From NCBI GenBank assembly GCA_017546705.1, contig JAFYSB010000049.1:1-43546 (forward strand): a DNA stretch of 43,546 nucleotides. Reading direction: 5' to 3'. The notes under the pieces were generated by a model. The model ran no database searches. It was not told the origin of the DNA and worked only from the letters and a program-made list of their open reading frames with translations. The stretch comes from Paludibacteraceae bacterium. Lineage in GTDB: Bacteria > Bacteroidota > Bacteroidia > Bacteroidales > Paludibacteraceae. The position numbers were made by a program, and so were the translations under genes. Shown one piece after another: positions 8,962 through 16,838 of this stretch. Within the stretch, counting starts at the first letter, position 1, and each line of letters opens with the position of its first letter.

Positions 8962-9591
8962 TTACTTCATCCAACTCTCGTCGGAAGGGTTGTTGCGGAA
9001 TTGGATCAGACGATCTTTGTCTGCTGGCTCAATATAAGCTTTCTCTGCTGCTACCTCTACAAGAGTGTCAAGGTCGCAAAGGCTGACGTTCTTTACCTCA
9101 GCTGCAGCCAAACGCTCGAGACCTTTCTTCATTCCATAGGTAAAGATGCTGACGATACCAAGTACATCTGCACCTGCTTCACGAAGGACATTCACTACCT
9201 CGATGCAGCTACCGCCCGTAGAGATAAGATCCTCTACAACGACAACTTTTTGTCCAGGGAGAAGTTTTCCCTCAATTTGGTTGCCACGGCCGTGATCTTT
9301 GGCGCCGCTGCGCACATAACCCATAGGGAGGTCAAGGATGGTCGCAGTGATGGCAGCGTGAGCGATACCTGCGGTAGAAGTACCCATGAGTACCTCCGCT
9401 TGAGGATAATGCTCGCGAATAAGGGTTGCGAGGCCGTTCTCCACATCATTGCGCACTTGTGTGTCGCTGAGTGTAAGACGGTTGTCGCAATAGATAGGAC
9501 TTTTAATACCACTAGCCCATGTGAATGGCTCGTTAGGACGAAGGAAGACAGCTTTGATCTTGAGCAAGTCTTCAGCGATTGTTTTTTTCAT
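8962..9591 (-). CDS. pyrE: Orotate phosphoribosyltransferase
   Basis: Converts orotate and PRPP to orotidine monophosphate. The 209-residue length is normal. The PRPP-binding motif [13 protein letters not shown] is present at about residues 115-127, and the flexible loop with [11 protein letters not shown] precedes it. The start [10 protein letters not shown] fits the family. It sits after the DUF4405 membrane gene (54-base gap with GTTTCAATG-type repeats) and before pyrB. All genes from pyrC to guaA read in the same direction. Confidence 0.97.
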   Translation of the reverse strand: MKKTIAEDLLKIKAVFLRPNEPFTWASGIKSPIYCDNRLTLSDTQVRNDVENGLATLIREHYPQAEVLMGTSTAGIAHAAITATILDLPMGYVRSGAKDHGRGNQIEGKLLPGQKVVVVEDLISTGGSCIEVVNVLREAGADVLGIVSIFTYGMKKGLERLAAAEVKNVSLCDLDTLVEVAAEKAYIEPADKDRLIQFRNNPSDESWMK

Positions 9592-9645
9592 TTATTCAAA
9601 AAATATTTAATAGTTTCAATGTTTTAGGCGGCAGAGCCGTTTGTT

Positions 9646-10068
9646 TCAATGTTTCAAGGATTTTTTGAGAAATTGGAAGCGGCGAATAATGTGACCTGCT
9701 GATAAGGTAGTAACTGCTAAACCCAATGCCCAATGCCAAATACCAATTTTTGTATTAGCACCCTCTACGAATAGCAGAACTAATCCTGTAACTACCAATA
9801 CAATAAATACTATTGATAGAATCATGGTCACATGGCTTTTGTTTTTGGTTTGCCCTTTAAATAAACCTTTGTACCAATTCCAATGTGTTTGTACATGCAA
9901 GATACCTGTAATAAGCATAAAGAGCGACGCCAATACGTGCGCGACAGCCCAATTATGCCAGACCTCGTGCGTAGCATTATGCCCAGCAAGATGCATACCA
10001 ATGCCTGTAACCGCACATAAAATACCAGCTAAGAGCAATAGCCAATCTATTATAAATATCTTCTTCAT
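9646..10068 (-). CDS. Four-helix membrane protein, DUF4405-like
   Basis: A 140-residue protein with four predicted transmembrane helices (about 6-25, 44-60, 80-102, 109-127). Several histidines lie at helix ends: GMHLAGHN, HEVWHNW with a following AVAHV, GILHVQTHW, GIWHWALGL and AGHII. This pattern is typical of DUF4405 proteins, thought to be haem- or quinone-linked membrane electron carriers often found with flavinylated partners. Its gene starts 1 base after pyrF ends, inside the pyrimidine operon. A link with the redox enzyme PyrD/PyrK is possible but unproven; PyrK-type enzymes normally pass electrons to NAD+. Confidence 0.8.
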   Translation of the reverse strand: MKKIFIIDWLLLLAGILCAVTGIGMHLAGHNATHEVWHNWAVAHVLASLFMLITGILHVQTHWNWYKGLFKGQTKNKSHVTMILSIVFIVLVVTGLVLLFVEGANTKIGIWHWALGLAVTTLSAGHIIRRFQFLKKSLKH

Positions 10069-10069
10069 A

Positions 10070-10771
10070 TTATTCTTTGCAAAATTCTGCTACGCAGCGT
10101 TGGTAAGCGGATACAGGGTCTTCGGCAGCGGTGATAGGACGGCCGACTACGATATAGTCAGAGCCTATCTCGCGTGCTTTCTCAGGAGTGGTGATGCGCA
10201 CTTGGTCGCCTACTACGCCATCCGCAAAGCGGATACCAGGGGTAACGGTATAGAAATCAGATCCGCATGCCTCTTTCACCATACCTGCTTCGAGTGGTGA
10301 GCAAACCACGCCATCTAGACCTGCTGCTTGTGCGTTCTTCGCATAATGTACTACGACATCGCCGATATTGCCTTGGATAAGAAGATCGTTGTGCATACGC
10401 TCCTCACTAGTAGAAGTAAGTTGGGTAACCGCCAAAAGCACAGGACGAGTACCATCTTCGCGAGTAAGACCCTCAACTGCTGCTTTCATCATCTCGATGG
10501 TACCAGCAGCGTGGAGGTTACACATGTCTACATCCAGGCGCGAGAGCACAGACATGGCTTTCTTAACGGTGTTTGGAATATCGTGGAGCTTGAGGTCGAG
10601 GAAAATCTTGTGGCCACGGCGTTTGAGCTCGTGCACAATAGCAGGACCTTCTGCGTAGTAGAGTTCCATACCAATTTTTACATAAGGCTTCACATCGCCC
10701 ATCTTGTCAAGGAAGCGATAGGTCTCTTCTGCTGAAGCGAAATCGCATGCAATGATTACATCTTTATTCAT
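10070..10771 (-). CDS. pyrF: Orotidine 5'-phosphate decarboxylase
   Basis: Releases CO2 from OMP to give UMP, the last step of the pathway. The catalytic DxKxxD signature is present as [10 protein letters not shown] (about 59-68). The other family marks are IACDFAS near the start, [15 protein letters not shown] and VVGRPI at the phosphate site. At 233 residues it is of the compact group I type. The start codon at 10771 overlaps the end of pyrD by 8 bases, implying translational coupling. Confidence 0.97.
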   Translation of the reverse strand: MNKDVIIACDFASAEETYRFLDKMGDVKPYVKIGMELYYAEGPAIVHELKRRGHKIFLDLKLHDIPNTVKKAMSVLSRLDVDMCNLHAAGTIEMMKAAVEGLTREDGTRPVLLAVTQLTSTSEERMHNDLLIQGNIGDVVVHYAKNAQAAGLDGVVCSPLEAGMVKEACGSDFYTVTPGIRFADGVVGDQVRITTPEKAREIGSDYIVVGRPITAAEDPVSAYQRCVAEFCKE

Positions 10772-11681
10772 GATTCACTATTCCTATTATATCGGTTAAT
10801 TTTTCTATTTTCAATTCTTCCATAAGGGCAGGTAGGCGATCCACAATCTCTTTTGCCACCATTGGGTTGGTGAGGTTGGCTGCGCCAATCTCTACGGCCG
10901 TAGCGCCTGCCATCATCATCTCGATTACGTCCTCTGCGCTGCTCACGCCACCACAACCGATAATAGGTAGACTTGTAGCGCGTGCTACTTGGTTGACCAT
11001 ACGGAGAGCAAGAGGGAAGATACCCGAGCCTGAGTAACCACCATAGCGGTTGGCAATAACAGGTTTACGACGACGTATATCGATGCGCATACCGAGTACA
11101 GTGTTGATGAGGCAAAGGCCGTCTGCACCAGCTGCTTCGCAAGCTTTGGCGATAGCCACGATATCGGTCACATTTGGTGAAAGCTTCATATATACAGGCT
11201 TGGTAGTCACGGCCTTAACGGCTGCGGTCACTTCGGCTGCCGCTTCAGGACTCGTGCCAAAAGCCATACCGCCATTGTGGACATTAGGGCAAGAGATATT
11301 CACCTCAAGGATGTCGATAGGCTCTTTATCCAACATGGCGCAGGTCTCTACATACTCCTCGATAGAAAAACCGCTAACATTAGCGATGATCGCACCGTTG
11401 TAGTGGCTCTTGAGGCGAGGTAGTTCGTGGGCAATCACATGCTCAACACCAGGGTTCTGCAGACCTACGGCATTGATCATACCGTAGTTGCCACACTCAG
11501 CAATACGTGGCAATGGGTTACCGTAACGTGCCTCGCGGGTAGTGCCTTTGAAGGAGATACCACCAAGGCAGTTGATATCGTATAACTCAGCAAACTCGTC
11601 GCCAAAACCATAGGTGCCCGATGCTGGGATGATAGGGTTACTTAACGCTTTGCCTGATAATATAATTTCCAATCTATTCAT
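10764..11681 (-). CDS. pyrD: Dihydroorotate dehydrogenase, class 1B catalytic subunit
   Basis: Oxidises dihydroorotate to orotate. It has 305 residues and the class 1 active-site cysteine in [11 protein letters not shown], plus FMN-binding segments ([39 protein letters not shown]). The adjacent pyrK, encoding an iron-sulfur flavoprotein partner, shows that it is the NAD-linked 1B type. The gap to pyrK is 50 bases and contains a CTCTAAACTCTAAAC repeat. It overlaps pyrF by 8 bases. Confidence 0.97.
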   Translation of the reverse strand: MNRLEIILSGKALSNPIIPASGTYGFGDEFAELYDINCLGGISFKGTTREARYGNPLPRIAECGNYGMINAVGLQNPGVEHVIAHELPRLKSHYNGAIIANVSGFSIEEYVETCAMLDKEPIDILEVNISCPNVHNGGMAFGTSPEAAAEVTAAVKAVTTKPVYMKLSPNVTDIVAIAKACEAAGADGLCLINTVLGMRIDIRRRKPVIANRYGGYSGSGIFPLALRMVNQVARATSLPIIGCGGVSSAEDVIEMMMAGATAVEIGAANLTNPMVAKEIVDRLPALMEELKIEKLTDIIGIVNHE

Positions 11682-11731
11682 ATATTCTTGCCTCTAAACT
11701 CTAAACTGTAGCCCGTAGGGCGTTCTCTAAA

Positions 11732-12457
11732 CTAGAGCAGCAACTCGCTTGCTGCGAACACCGGTCCTTCTTTGCAGACGCGTTTTGGTCCTTTAGTCGT
11801 TTGTATCGTGCAACCCATACATGCGCCAAAGCCACAACCCATGCGTTCTTCCATGCTCACTTCGCCGTGGGTGCCAGCAGCTTGAATGAGGGCTTTGATC
11901 ATTGGCAATGGTCCGCAAGTGTAATAGTAGGATTGTTGTCCGTCTAAGGCGTTGGTTACAAAGCCCTTCACGCCATGGCTGCCGTCCACGGTGGTGACGG
12001 TAACATCGCAACCGAGAGCACGAAACTCCTCTTCGTAGAAGACTTCGTCTTTGGTATTGAAACCAAGGATTACTCGCACCTTTTTGCCTGCTTCGCGAAG
12101 TTGGCGGGCAAGCATGTACATTGGAGGCACACCTACGCCACCGCCGACAAGCAGAGGTGCATCGCCTGCTTTGCTGAGGTCATAGCCATTGCCAAGAACG
12201 GTGAGTACATCGAGTTGGGTGCCGATTGGCAAGTGGCTCATTGCTTCGGTGCCTACGCCTACTACCTTATATATAATGGTGAGTATGCCATCAGTGATAT
12301 TGCATACCGATATTGGGCGGCGGAGGAATTGACCTTGCACGCGGATGTTTACGAACTGCCCAGGGAGAATGCCCGTAGTGTCGCCACCAAGCTGCATGCG
12401 ATAGACACTCTTAGCTATTTGTTCGTTGGATTGTATTTCAAATAATTGTTGCTTCAT
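11732..12457 (-). CDS. pyrK: Dihydroorotate dehydrogenase electron-transfer subunit
   Basis: Passes electrons from PyrD to NAD+ through FAD and a [2Fe-2S] cluster. The 241-residue protein has the FAD motif RRPISV (about 47-52), the NAD-binding GGGVGVPPMY, the CGPLPM motif, and the C-terminal cluster cysteines in MGCGFGACMGC with a later RVCKEGP. It lies between pyrC (26-base gap with CTTTAACC-type repeats) and pyrD, the classic pyrK-pyrD order. Confidence 0.96.
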   Translation of the reverse strand: MKQQLFEIQSNEQIAKSVYRMQLGGDTTGILPGQFVNIRVQGQFLRRPISVCNITDGILTIIYKVVGVGTEAMSHLPIGTQLDVLTVLGNGYDLSKAGDAPLLVGGGVGVPPMYMLARQLREAGKKVRVILGFNTKDEVFYEEEFRALGCDVTVTTVDGSHGVKGFVTNALDGQQSYYYTCGPLPMIKALIQAAGTHGEVSMEERMGCGFGACMGCTIQTTKGPKRVCKEGPVFAASELLL

Positions 12458-12483
12458 AATTCTTGCCTTTAACCTTTCGCCTT

Positions 12484-13611
12484 TTAACCTTGCACACTAT
12501 ACACTGTCACCCCATTCACCACCGTCTTCACGCACTTGCCATATACTTCCCATCCTTCGAAAGGCATGGCTTGTCCCATGGAAAGGAAGTTGGCAGGGGC
12601 AATCTTGTAGCACGCATCTAGATCGAAGTAGGCGAACGATTCCGCATTGTCCAAACCAATGATACGGGCAGGATTGGTGGACATAAGTTCGATAAGACGT
12701 TCAAAAGTGATGATTCCCGTTTTAACAAAGTGGGTGTACATGAGTGGGAAAGCCGTTTCTAAGCCGACGATACCGAAGGCGCTTTTCTCTAATCCCCTAC
12801 TTTTTTCCTCTGCGCTATGGGGTGCGTGGTCGGTGGCGATACAGTCGATAGTACCATCTTTGATGCCCTCGATGAGCGCGAGGCGGTCTTCCTCGGTGCG
12901 GAGAGGTGGGTTCATTTTCCACTTGCCGTCCTCTTGTAAGTCGTTATCTGTGAGGAGGAGATAGTGAGGTGCCGTTTCGCAAGTTACGGGCAAGCCTTTC
13001 GCTTTTGCTTCGCGAATAAGCACCACAGACTCTTTAGTAGAGATATGGCATATATGAAAACGACACCCTGTCTCTTCTACCAGACGGATGTCGCGTTCTA
13101 TCTCTTGCCACTCGCTCTCAGACACGATGCCACGGTGACCATTCTTTTTGGCATACACGCCAGCGTGGATATAGCCGCCATTGAGGAGTGCTTCTACTTC
13201 GCAGTGAGCCACCATGAGGCGATCTACCGCACGAATGCGCTTCATGGCCTCACGCATGAGTGCTTCGTCTTGAATGCCACGGCCGTCATCAGAAAAGCCC
13301 TTTACGTATGGCGCAAGTGCCTTAAAGTCAACGAGTTCTCCTGCTCCTTTTTGCCCCATCGTGATGGACGCAAAAGGATAGACACCGGTGTAAGTATCGC
13401 GACGGATAATATCGAGCTGCTCTTGGAGGTGCTCTACGGTATCGGGCACGGGGTTGAGGTTGGGCATGGTGAAGACTGCGCTGTAGCCAGATGCAGCAGC
13501 TGCCATGCTACCTGTTTGGATAGTCTCCTTATACGAAAAACCCGGCTCACGGAAGTGGACATGAAGATCCACAAGAGCCGGAATTTGTATTATGTTGCGT
13601 AGAATCGCCAT
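12484..13611 (-). CDS. pyrC: Dihydroorotase
   Basis: Closes carbamoyl aspartate to dihydroorotate. From the ATG at 13611 the protein has 375 residues. The frame is open to 13749, but the extra 46 residues are low complexity and run through the promoter, so they are rejected. Zinc ligands of class I dihydroorotases are visible: DLHVHFREPG near the start, HCE, HICHIST and DHAPHS. The length is a little below the usual 420-430. It is the first gene of the pyr-gua run, and the promoter at 13639-13670 lies 28 bases upstream. Confidence 0.95.
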   Translation of the reverse strand: MAILRNIIQIPALVDLHVHFREPGFSYKETIQTGSMAAAASGYSAVFTMPNLNPVPDTVEHLQEQLDIIRRDTYTGVYPFASITMGQKGAGELVDFKALAPYVKGFSDDGRGIQDEALMREAMKRIRAVDRLMVAHCEVEALLNGGYIHAGVYAKKNGHRGIVSESEWQEIERDIRLVEETGCRFHICHISTKESVVLIREAKAKGLPVTCETAPHYLLLTDNDLQEDGKWKMNPPLRTEEDRLALIEGIKDGTIDCIATDHAPHSAEEKSRGLEKSAFGIVGLETAFPLMYTHFVKTGIITFERLIELMSTNPARIIGLDNAESFAYFDLDACYKIAPANFLSMGQAMPFEGWEVYGKCVKTVVNGVTVYSVQG

Positions 13612-13618
13612 CTTTAGT

Positions 13619-13635
13619 GCAAATTTTAAATTTGC
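13619..13635. promoter_or_regulatory. 17-bp palindrome at the pyrC transcription start
   Basis: GCAAATTT and AAATTTGC flank a central T as a perfect palindrome. It begins 7 bases before the pyrC ATG and covers the predicted start of transcription, about 7 bases beyond the -7 element. That is a good place for an operator. Which regulator would use it is not known; no pyrR gene is in the window. Confidence 0.4.
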
Positions 13636-13638
13636 ATG

Positions 13639-13670
13639 CAAAGATACAGTTTTTTTCTTAAATACGCAAG
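13639..13670 (-). promoter_or_regulatory. Promoter of the pyr-gua operon
   Basis: On the minus strand CTTG (13667-13670), 20 bases, then TATCTTTG (13639-13646) matches the Bacteroidota consensus. No other full promoter was seen before the genes downstream, so it may drive all nine. Confidence 0.8.
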
Positions 13671-13827
13671 AAATATTTCTATTTTTTTTGCAAAAATAGT
13701 GATTTGTATTTTTGACTTTACAGAATAGAGGGGGTGGGGGAGGATACATTAGTACTAGTAAATGTTAAGCGATTTTATTGTTTAAATGTGGCTAATGTTA
13801 CAAAAACAAGTTTTTCTTGCATACGAA

Positions 13828-13859
13828 TTTGCGTATGTGAAAAAAAAATATTAATTTTG
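13828..13859 (+). promoter_or_regulatory. Promoter of the DUF3276 gene
   Basis: TTTG (13828-13831) and TAATTTTG (13852-13859) are 20 bases apart. The -33 element sits in an inverted repeat, CATACG (from 13820) with CGTATG (ending 13837), that could bind a regulator. The transcript would have a leader of about 30 bases. Confidence 0.75.
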
Positions 13860-13894
13860 CAGCGCAAATTTAATTAAATAGCAAGATTAAAGAG

Positions 13895-14290
13895 ATGGAA
13901 AATCGTAGATTTGAAGGAAAAACTGAGCCAGAAATCGTGTATTCTCGTTCGGTGAAAGCGGGTAAGCGTATCTATTATTTAGATGTTAAGAAGGCTCGCA
14001 ATGAAGATTTGTACCTCTGCATCACAGAGAGCAAACGCAAACAAACAGGCGAATCTGAGCCACCACAATTTGAGAAACACAAAGTGTTCCTCTACAAGGA
14101 AGATTTCGCTCATTTCACCGAAGGATTGAATGACGTAATTGCCTTCGTGCAAAGTCAGTTAGGAGCAATTGAGGAGCGTCAAGAGTGGATCCCAGAAGCA
14201 GAGGAAACACCTGCTGCTGTAGAAACTGTAGAGGAGAAGCCTGAAGATAAATCACTATTAGGTAGTCTCCTGAATAAATTGAAGAATTAA
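13895..14290 (+). CDS. DUF3276 family protein (PUR-alpha-like)
   Basis: A 131-residue protein. The first 95 residues form the PUR-like repeat fold of DUF3276, with IVYSRSVKAGKRIYYLDVKKA and a KVFLYKEDF strand. Related bacterial PUR-domain proteins bind single-stranded nucleic acid, so a nucleic-acid-binding role is likely. The tail is acidic (EEKPED) and ends in a short amphipathic helix. It is transcribed alone, divergently from pyrC, and its terminator is embedded in the end of coaBC. Confidence 0.85.
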   Translation: MENRRFEGKTEPEIVYSRSVKAGKRIYYLDVKKARNEDLYLCITESKRKQTGESEPPQFEKHKVFLYKEDFAHFTEGLNDVIAFVQSQLGAIEERQEWIPEAEETPAAVETVEEKPEDKSLLGSLLNKLKN

Positions 14291-14292
14291 GT

Positions 14293-15507
14293 TTAGATAG
14301 AATCGATAATTGTATCTGCGACCTCCTGTTTGAGAAGAAGTGGGAGGTCTTTTTTTGTGCCATTGGCGTAGAGTAGGGTCACTTTGTTGGTATCTACTCC
14401 AAATCCAGCCCCCTTGTCTTGCAGCGAGTTAAGCACAATCATATCAAGGTTCTTGGTCTGCAATTTACGCTCAGCATTGGCGTGCTCATCGTGCGTTTCC
14501 AATGCGAAACCAATCAGTCGCTGGTGTGCTTGTTTAGAAGCTCCCAATGTGGCTGCAATGTCGGTAGTTGTTTTTAACTCAATTGATAGTTGAGAGTTGC
14601 CAATGGATAATTCCTGTTTTTTGATTTTCTTGTTGGCGGTATGGCAGGGCGTGAAATCTGCTACAGCGGCACACAAAATGGCAATGTCGGCTTGTGTGAA
14701 TGCCTTTATGGTAGCGTTGCACATGTCGGCACTCGATACTACATCTACTACATTTAATGGGCAAAACGCTTGCCATGCTTTTAGCGATAAATGTGTTGGA
14801 CCGCTTACCAGAGTGACTTCTGCACCTCTATTTAAACACGCGCGCACGAGCGCGTAGCCCATCTTTCCAGTAGATGCATTGCTGATATAGCGTACAGGAT
14901 CGATTGCCTCTTGCGTTGGTCCCGCAGTGATAAGTACGTGTTTGCCTTCCAATGTCTTAGGAGTTAGAGCATATTCTACCGCCGCAGCAAGTACGTCAAT
15001 CTCTTGCATGCGTCCTTTGCCCGTCGTGCCACATGCCAATGGACCATCTGCGCAATCCAGCATGGTGATGTTGTCCCATTCGGATAGGGTGTTTATGGCT
15101 TGTTGGGTTGCGGGCGATAGATACATCTTGTCATTCATTGCAGGGGCAATCACCACGGGCTTTCGCATTGCTGCGAAAGTGGTCGTCAAGGCATCATCAG
15201 CTATGCCATGTGCCATCTTGCCCAATACATTGGCTGTTGCGGGAGCGATGATCATCAAGTCAGCCCAATCGGGTAGGGAGATATGTTCTGTGCTATGTTC
15301 GTTAATGGCGGCAAAGACATCCGAATATACCTTATGACCGCTGACGGTTTGCAGAGTAAGAGAGGTGACAAACTCCAAGGCATTCTTGGTAGTTGTCACC
15401 TGCACATCTGCACCTGCTTTCTTGAGTAGGCGGATTAGTTCTGGAATCTTGTAAGCAGCAATACCGCCACTGATTCCAACTAAAATATGTTTACCCGCTA
15501 AATTCAT
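14293..15507 (-). CDS. coaBC: Bifunctional phosphopantothenoylcysteine decarboxylase / synthetase
   Basis: Catalyses two successive steps of coenzyme A synthesis, coupling cysteine to 4'-phosphopantothenate and decarboxylating the product. The N-terminal CoaC flavoprotein shows GISGGIAAYK, the active-site His in EHISLPDWADL, PAMNDKMY and the substrate-loop Cys in GPLACGTTGKGRM. The CoaB half begins near residue 185 with ITAGPTQEAIDPVRYI and NASTGKMGYA. The 404-residue length is normal. It follows rpoZ (54-base gap) in the order bamD-rpoZ-coaBC. Confidence 0.96.
   Translation of the reverse strand: MNLAGKHILVGISGGIAAYKIPELIRLLKKAGADVQVTTTKNALEFVTSLTLQTVSGHKVYSDVFAAINEHSTEHISLPDWADLMIIAPATANVLGKMAHGIADDALTTTFAAMRKPVVIAPAMNDKMYLSPATQQAINTLSEWDNITMLDCADGPLACGTTGKGRMQEIDVLAAAVEYALTPKTLEGKHVLITAGPTQEAIDPVRYISNASTGKMGYALVRACLNRGAEVTLVSGPTHLSLKAWQAFCPLNVVDVVSSADMCNATIKAFTQADIAILCAAVADFTPCHTANKKIKKQELSIGNSQLSIELKTTTDIAATLGASKQAHQRLIGFALETHDEHANAERKLQTKNLDMIVLNSLQDKGAGFGVDTNKVTLLYANGTKKDLPLLLKQEVADTIIDSI
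14320..14356 (+). terminator. Intrinsic terminator of the DUF3276 gene, inside coaBC
   Basis: GACCTCC (14320-14326) pairs with GGAGGTC (14343-14349), followed by seven T residues to 14356. The hairpin lies within the last 65 bases of the convergent coaBC gene, so it constrains both the terminator and the CoaBC C-terminus (KDLPLLLKQEV). Confidence 0.8.
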
Positions 15508-15561
15508 TTTAGATCGCTTCGATGAAGGACAGTTGCTGTCTCCCAGCGCCTTAGTGCGGTC

Positions 15562-15897
15562 TTATTTCAACAAATCATCGCGGTTGCTACCACGATAGAT
15601 AAGTTGGTCATCAATAAACTCTTGAGTTGCAATCAATGTAGCTTTTGGTAATTGCTCATAGTTTTTAGAGATCTCAATTTGCTCTTGATTCTCGAAAGTC
15701 TCATCTGCAGAGTCTTGTGGAATAGAGAAGTCTTGCAGTTTAGAGTCGAGTTCTTTCTTCATAGCAATACTGATTTGGTTGCTACGTTTGCCGAGAATTG
15801 CTACGGTTTCGTACACATTGCCTACTTTCTCAGTAAGCTCGTTCATGTCCCTTGTGATGGTTGTTTTGGGAGCAGTTGTTTTCTTGTAATCAATCAT
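15562..15897 (-). CDS. rpoZ: RNA polymerase omega subunit, Bacteroidota type
   Basis: The 111-residue protein matches the omega-like (Rpb6-type) proteins that sit next to bamD and coaBC in Bacteroidota. The conserved core is the TEKVGNVYETVAILGKRSNQI region (about 24-44), which includes the helix that clamps the beta-prime C-terminus. The following acidic linker and PKATLIATQEFID element are typical of the phylum. It starts 1 base after bamD ends, so the two are likely translated from one message. Confidence 0.85.
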   Translation of the reverse strand: MIDYKKTTAPKTTITRDMNELTEKVGNVYETVAILGKRSNQISIAMKKELDSKLQDFSIPQDSADETFENQEQIEISKNYEQLPKATLIATQEFIDDQLIYRGSNRDDLLK

Positions 15898-15898
15898 A

Positions 15899-16717
15899 TT
15901 ATTGTAGTATTTTTTTTATTTCTTTGTTGATTCGTTCCGCTGCTGCGATATGCTTTGAGTTAGGATATTCGGTGGTAAAACTATAGTATTCATCCTCCGT
16001 CTCGCGCGCACGATCCTCTTTTTTACTATCTATGGAGTTCACCATCTGTTGGTATTTAGCTTGCAGAATCAACCAACTGAGTTCCTCTTGATACTTGTTG
16101 GTAGGGTAGTTCTTGAGTGCATTTTTAGCTACAATCTCAGCACTTAAGTAGTTGTTACCTAAATAAGTGCCAAGATTGTAATATAACTTTGCGCTCAGAT
16201 ACTCTTTGTATGCCAACTTATCATACAATTCGTTCATCTCTTTGTATGCTTGTTCGGCATACGGACTCTCTGGGTATAATTCTATAAACTGGGTATAAAA
16301 CTCAATCGCTTTTTTTGTGTCAGCTTGATCCAATCGTGCATCGGGTGCATCCAAATAGTAGCAATGGCCCACTTGAAAGCGTGCCTCTATGATATAGCGC
16401 CCTTTGGGATAATTGCGGATATATGCCTGATAGTATTCAGCAGCAGAGATATAGTCCTTTTGCCCTATGTAGCAGCGCGATAGGTATGCCAATACATCTT
16501 GTGAACGGTCGGTACCTTTGTAGTAAGGAGTGACCTCATCAAGTAGTGTTTGCGCTTTTACATATTGCTTGTCGTTGAAATATGTCAATGCTTTCTGGTA
16601 TTTCAATTCAGGGTCTTTGGATTTGAGCAAAGCCTGATATTCGCCGCAACCATGTAAGCATAGTGCGCATACCAGCACACATATCCCACGTCCTATTTTA
16701 CTACATACACTCTGCAT
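15899..16717 (-). CDS. bamD: Outer-membrane assembly lipoprotein BamD
   Basis: A lipoprotein of the BAM complex that inserts beta-barrel proteins into the outer membrane. The signal peptide ends in a lipobox LHGC with Cys24. The mature part consists of about five TPR units, recognisable as YQKALTYFNDKQYVKAQTLL, YYQAYIRNYPKGRYI and FIELYPESPYAEQAY. The 272-residue length fits the family. It leads the bamD-rpoZ-coaBC operon. Confidence 0.92.
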   Translation of the reverse strand: MQSVCSKIGRGICVLVCALCLHGCGEYQALLKSKDPELKYQKALTYFNDKQYVKAQTLLDEVTPYYKGTDRSQDVLAYLSRCYIGQKDYISAAEYYQAYIRNYPKGRYIIEARFQVGHCYYLDAPDARLDQADTKKAIEFYTQFIELYPESPYAEQAYKEMNELYDKLAYKEYLSAKLYYNLGTYLGNNYLSAEIVAKNALKNYPTNKYQEELSWLILQAKYQQMVNSIDSKKEDRARETEDEYYSFTTEYPNSKHIAAAERINKEIKKILQ

Positions 16718-16773
16718 TTCTTTGATGGGGAGATTTTAATAACCCACTTTAAGTCAAAATACTAATCAGCCTG

Positions 16774-16805
16774 CAAAATTACAACATTTTCATGAAATAT
16801 GCAAG
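16774..16805 (-). promoter_or_regulatory. Promoter of bamD-rpoZ-coaBC
   Basis: On the minus strand CTTG (16802-16805), 20 bases and TAATTTTG (16774-16781). The leader to the bamD ATG is about 50 bases. Confidence 0.75.
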
Positions 16806-16838
16806 AAAAAGCTATAAAAAACGATTATTTTTTATTTC

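Noticed and set aside
8806-9627. Long plus-strand open frame opposite pyrE
   Set aside because: It lies over a clear enzyme gene and an intergenic repeat array, and its translation is low complexity at the start with no domain.
12964-13602. Plus-strand open frame opposite pyrC
   Set aside because: Antisense shadow with Cys/His-rich sequence of no family; pyrC is certain.
13612-13749. N-terminal extension of PyrC
   Set aside because: It would run through the promoter and adds a Pro-rich, Cys/Lys-rich tail unlike any dihydroorotase. The ATG at 13611 fits the family start.
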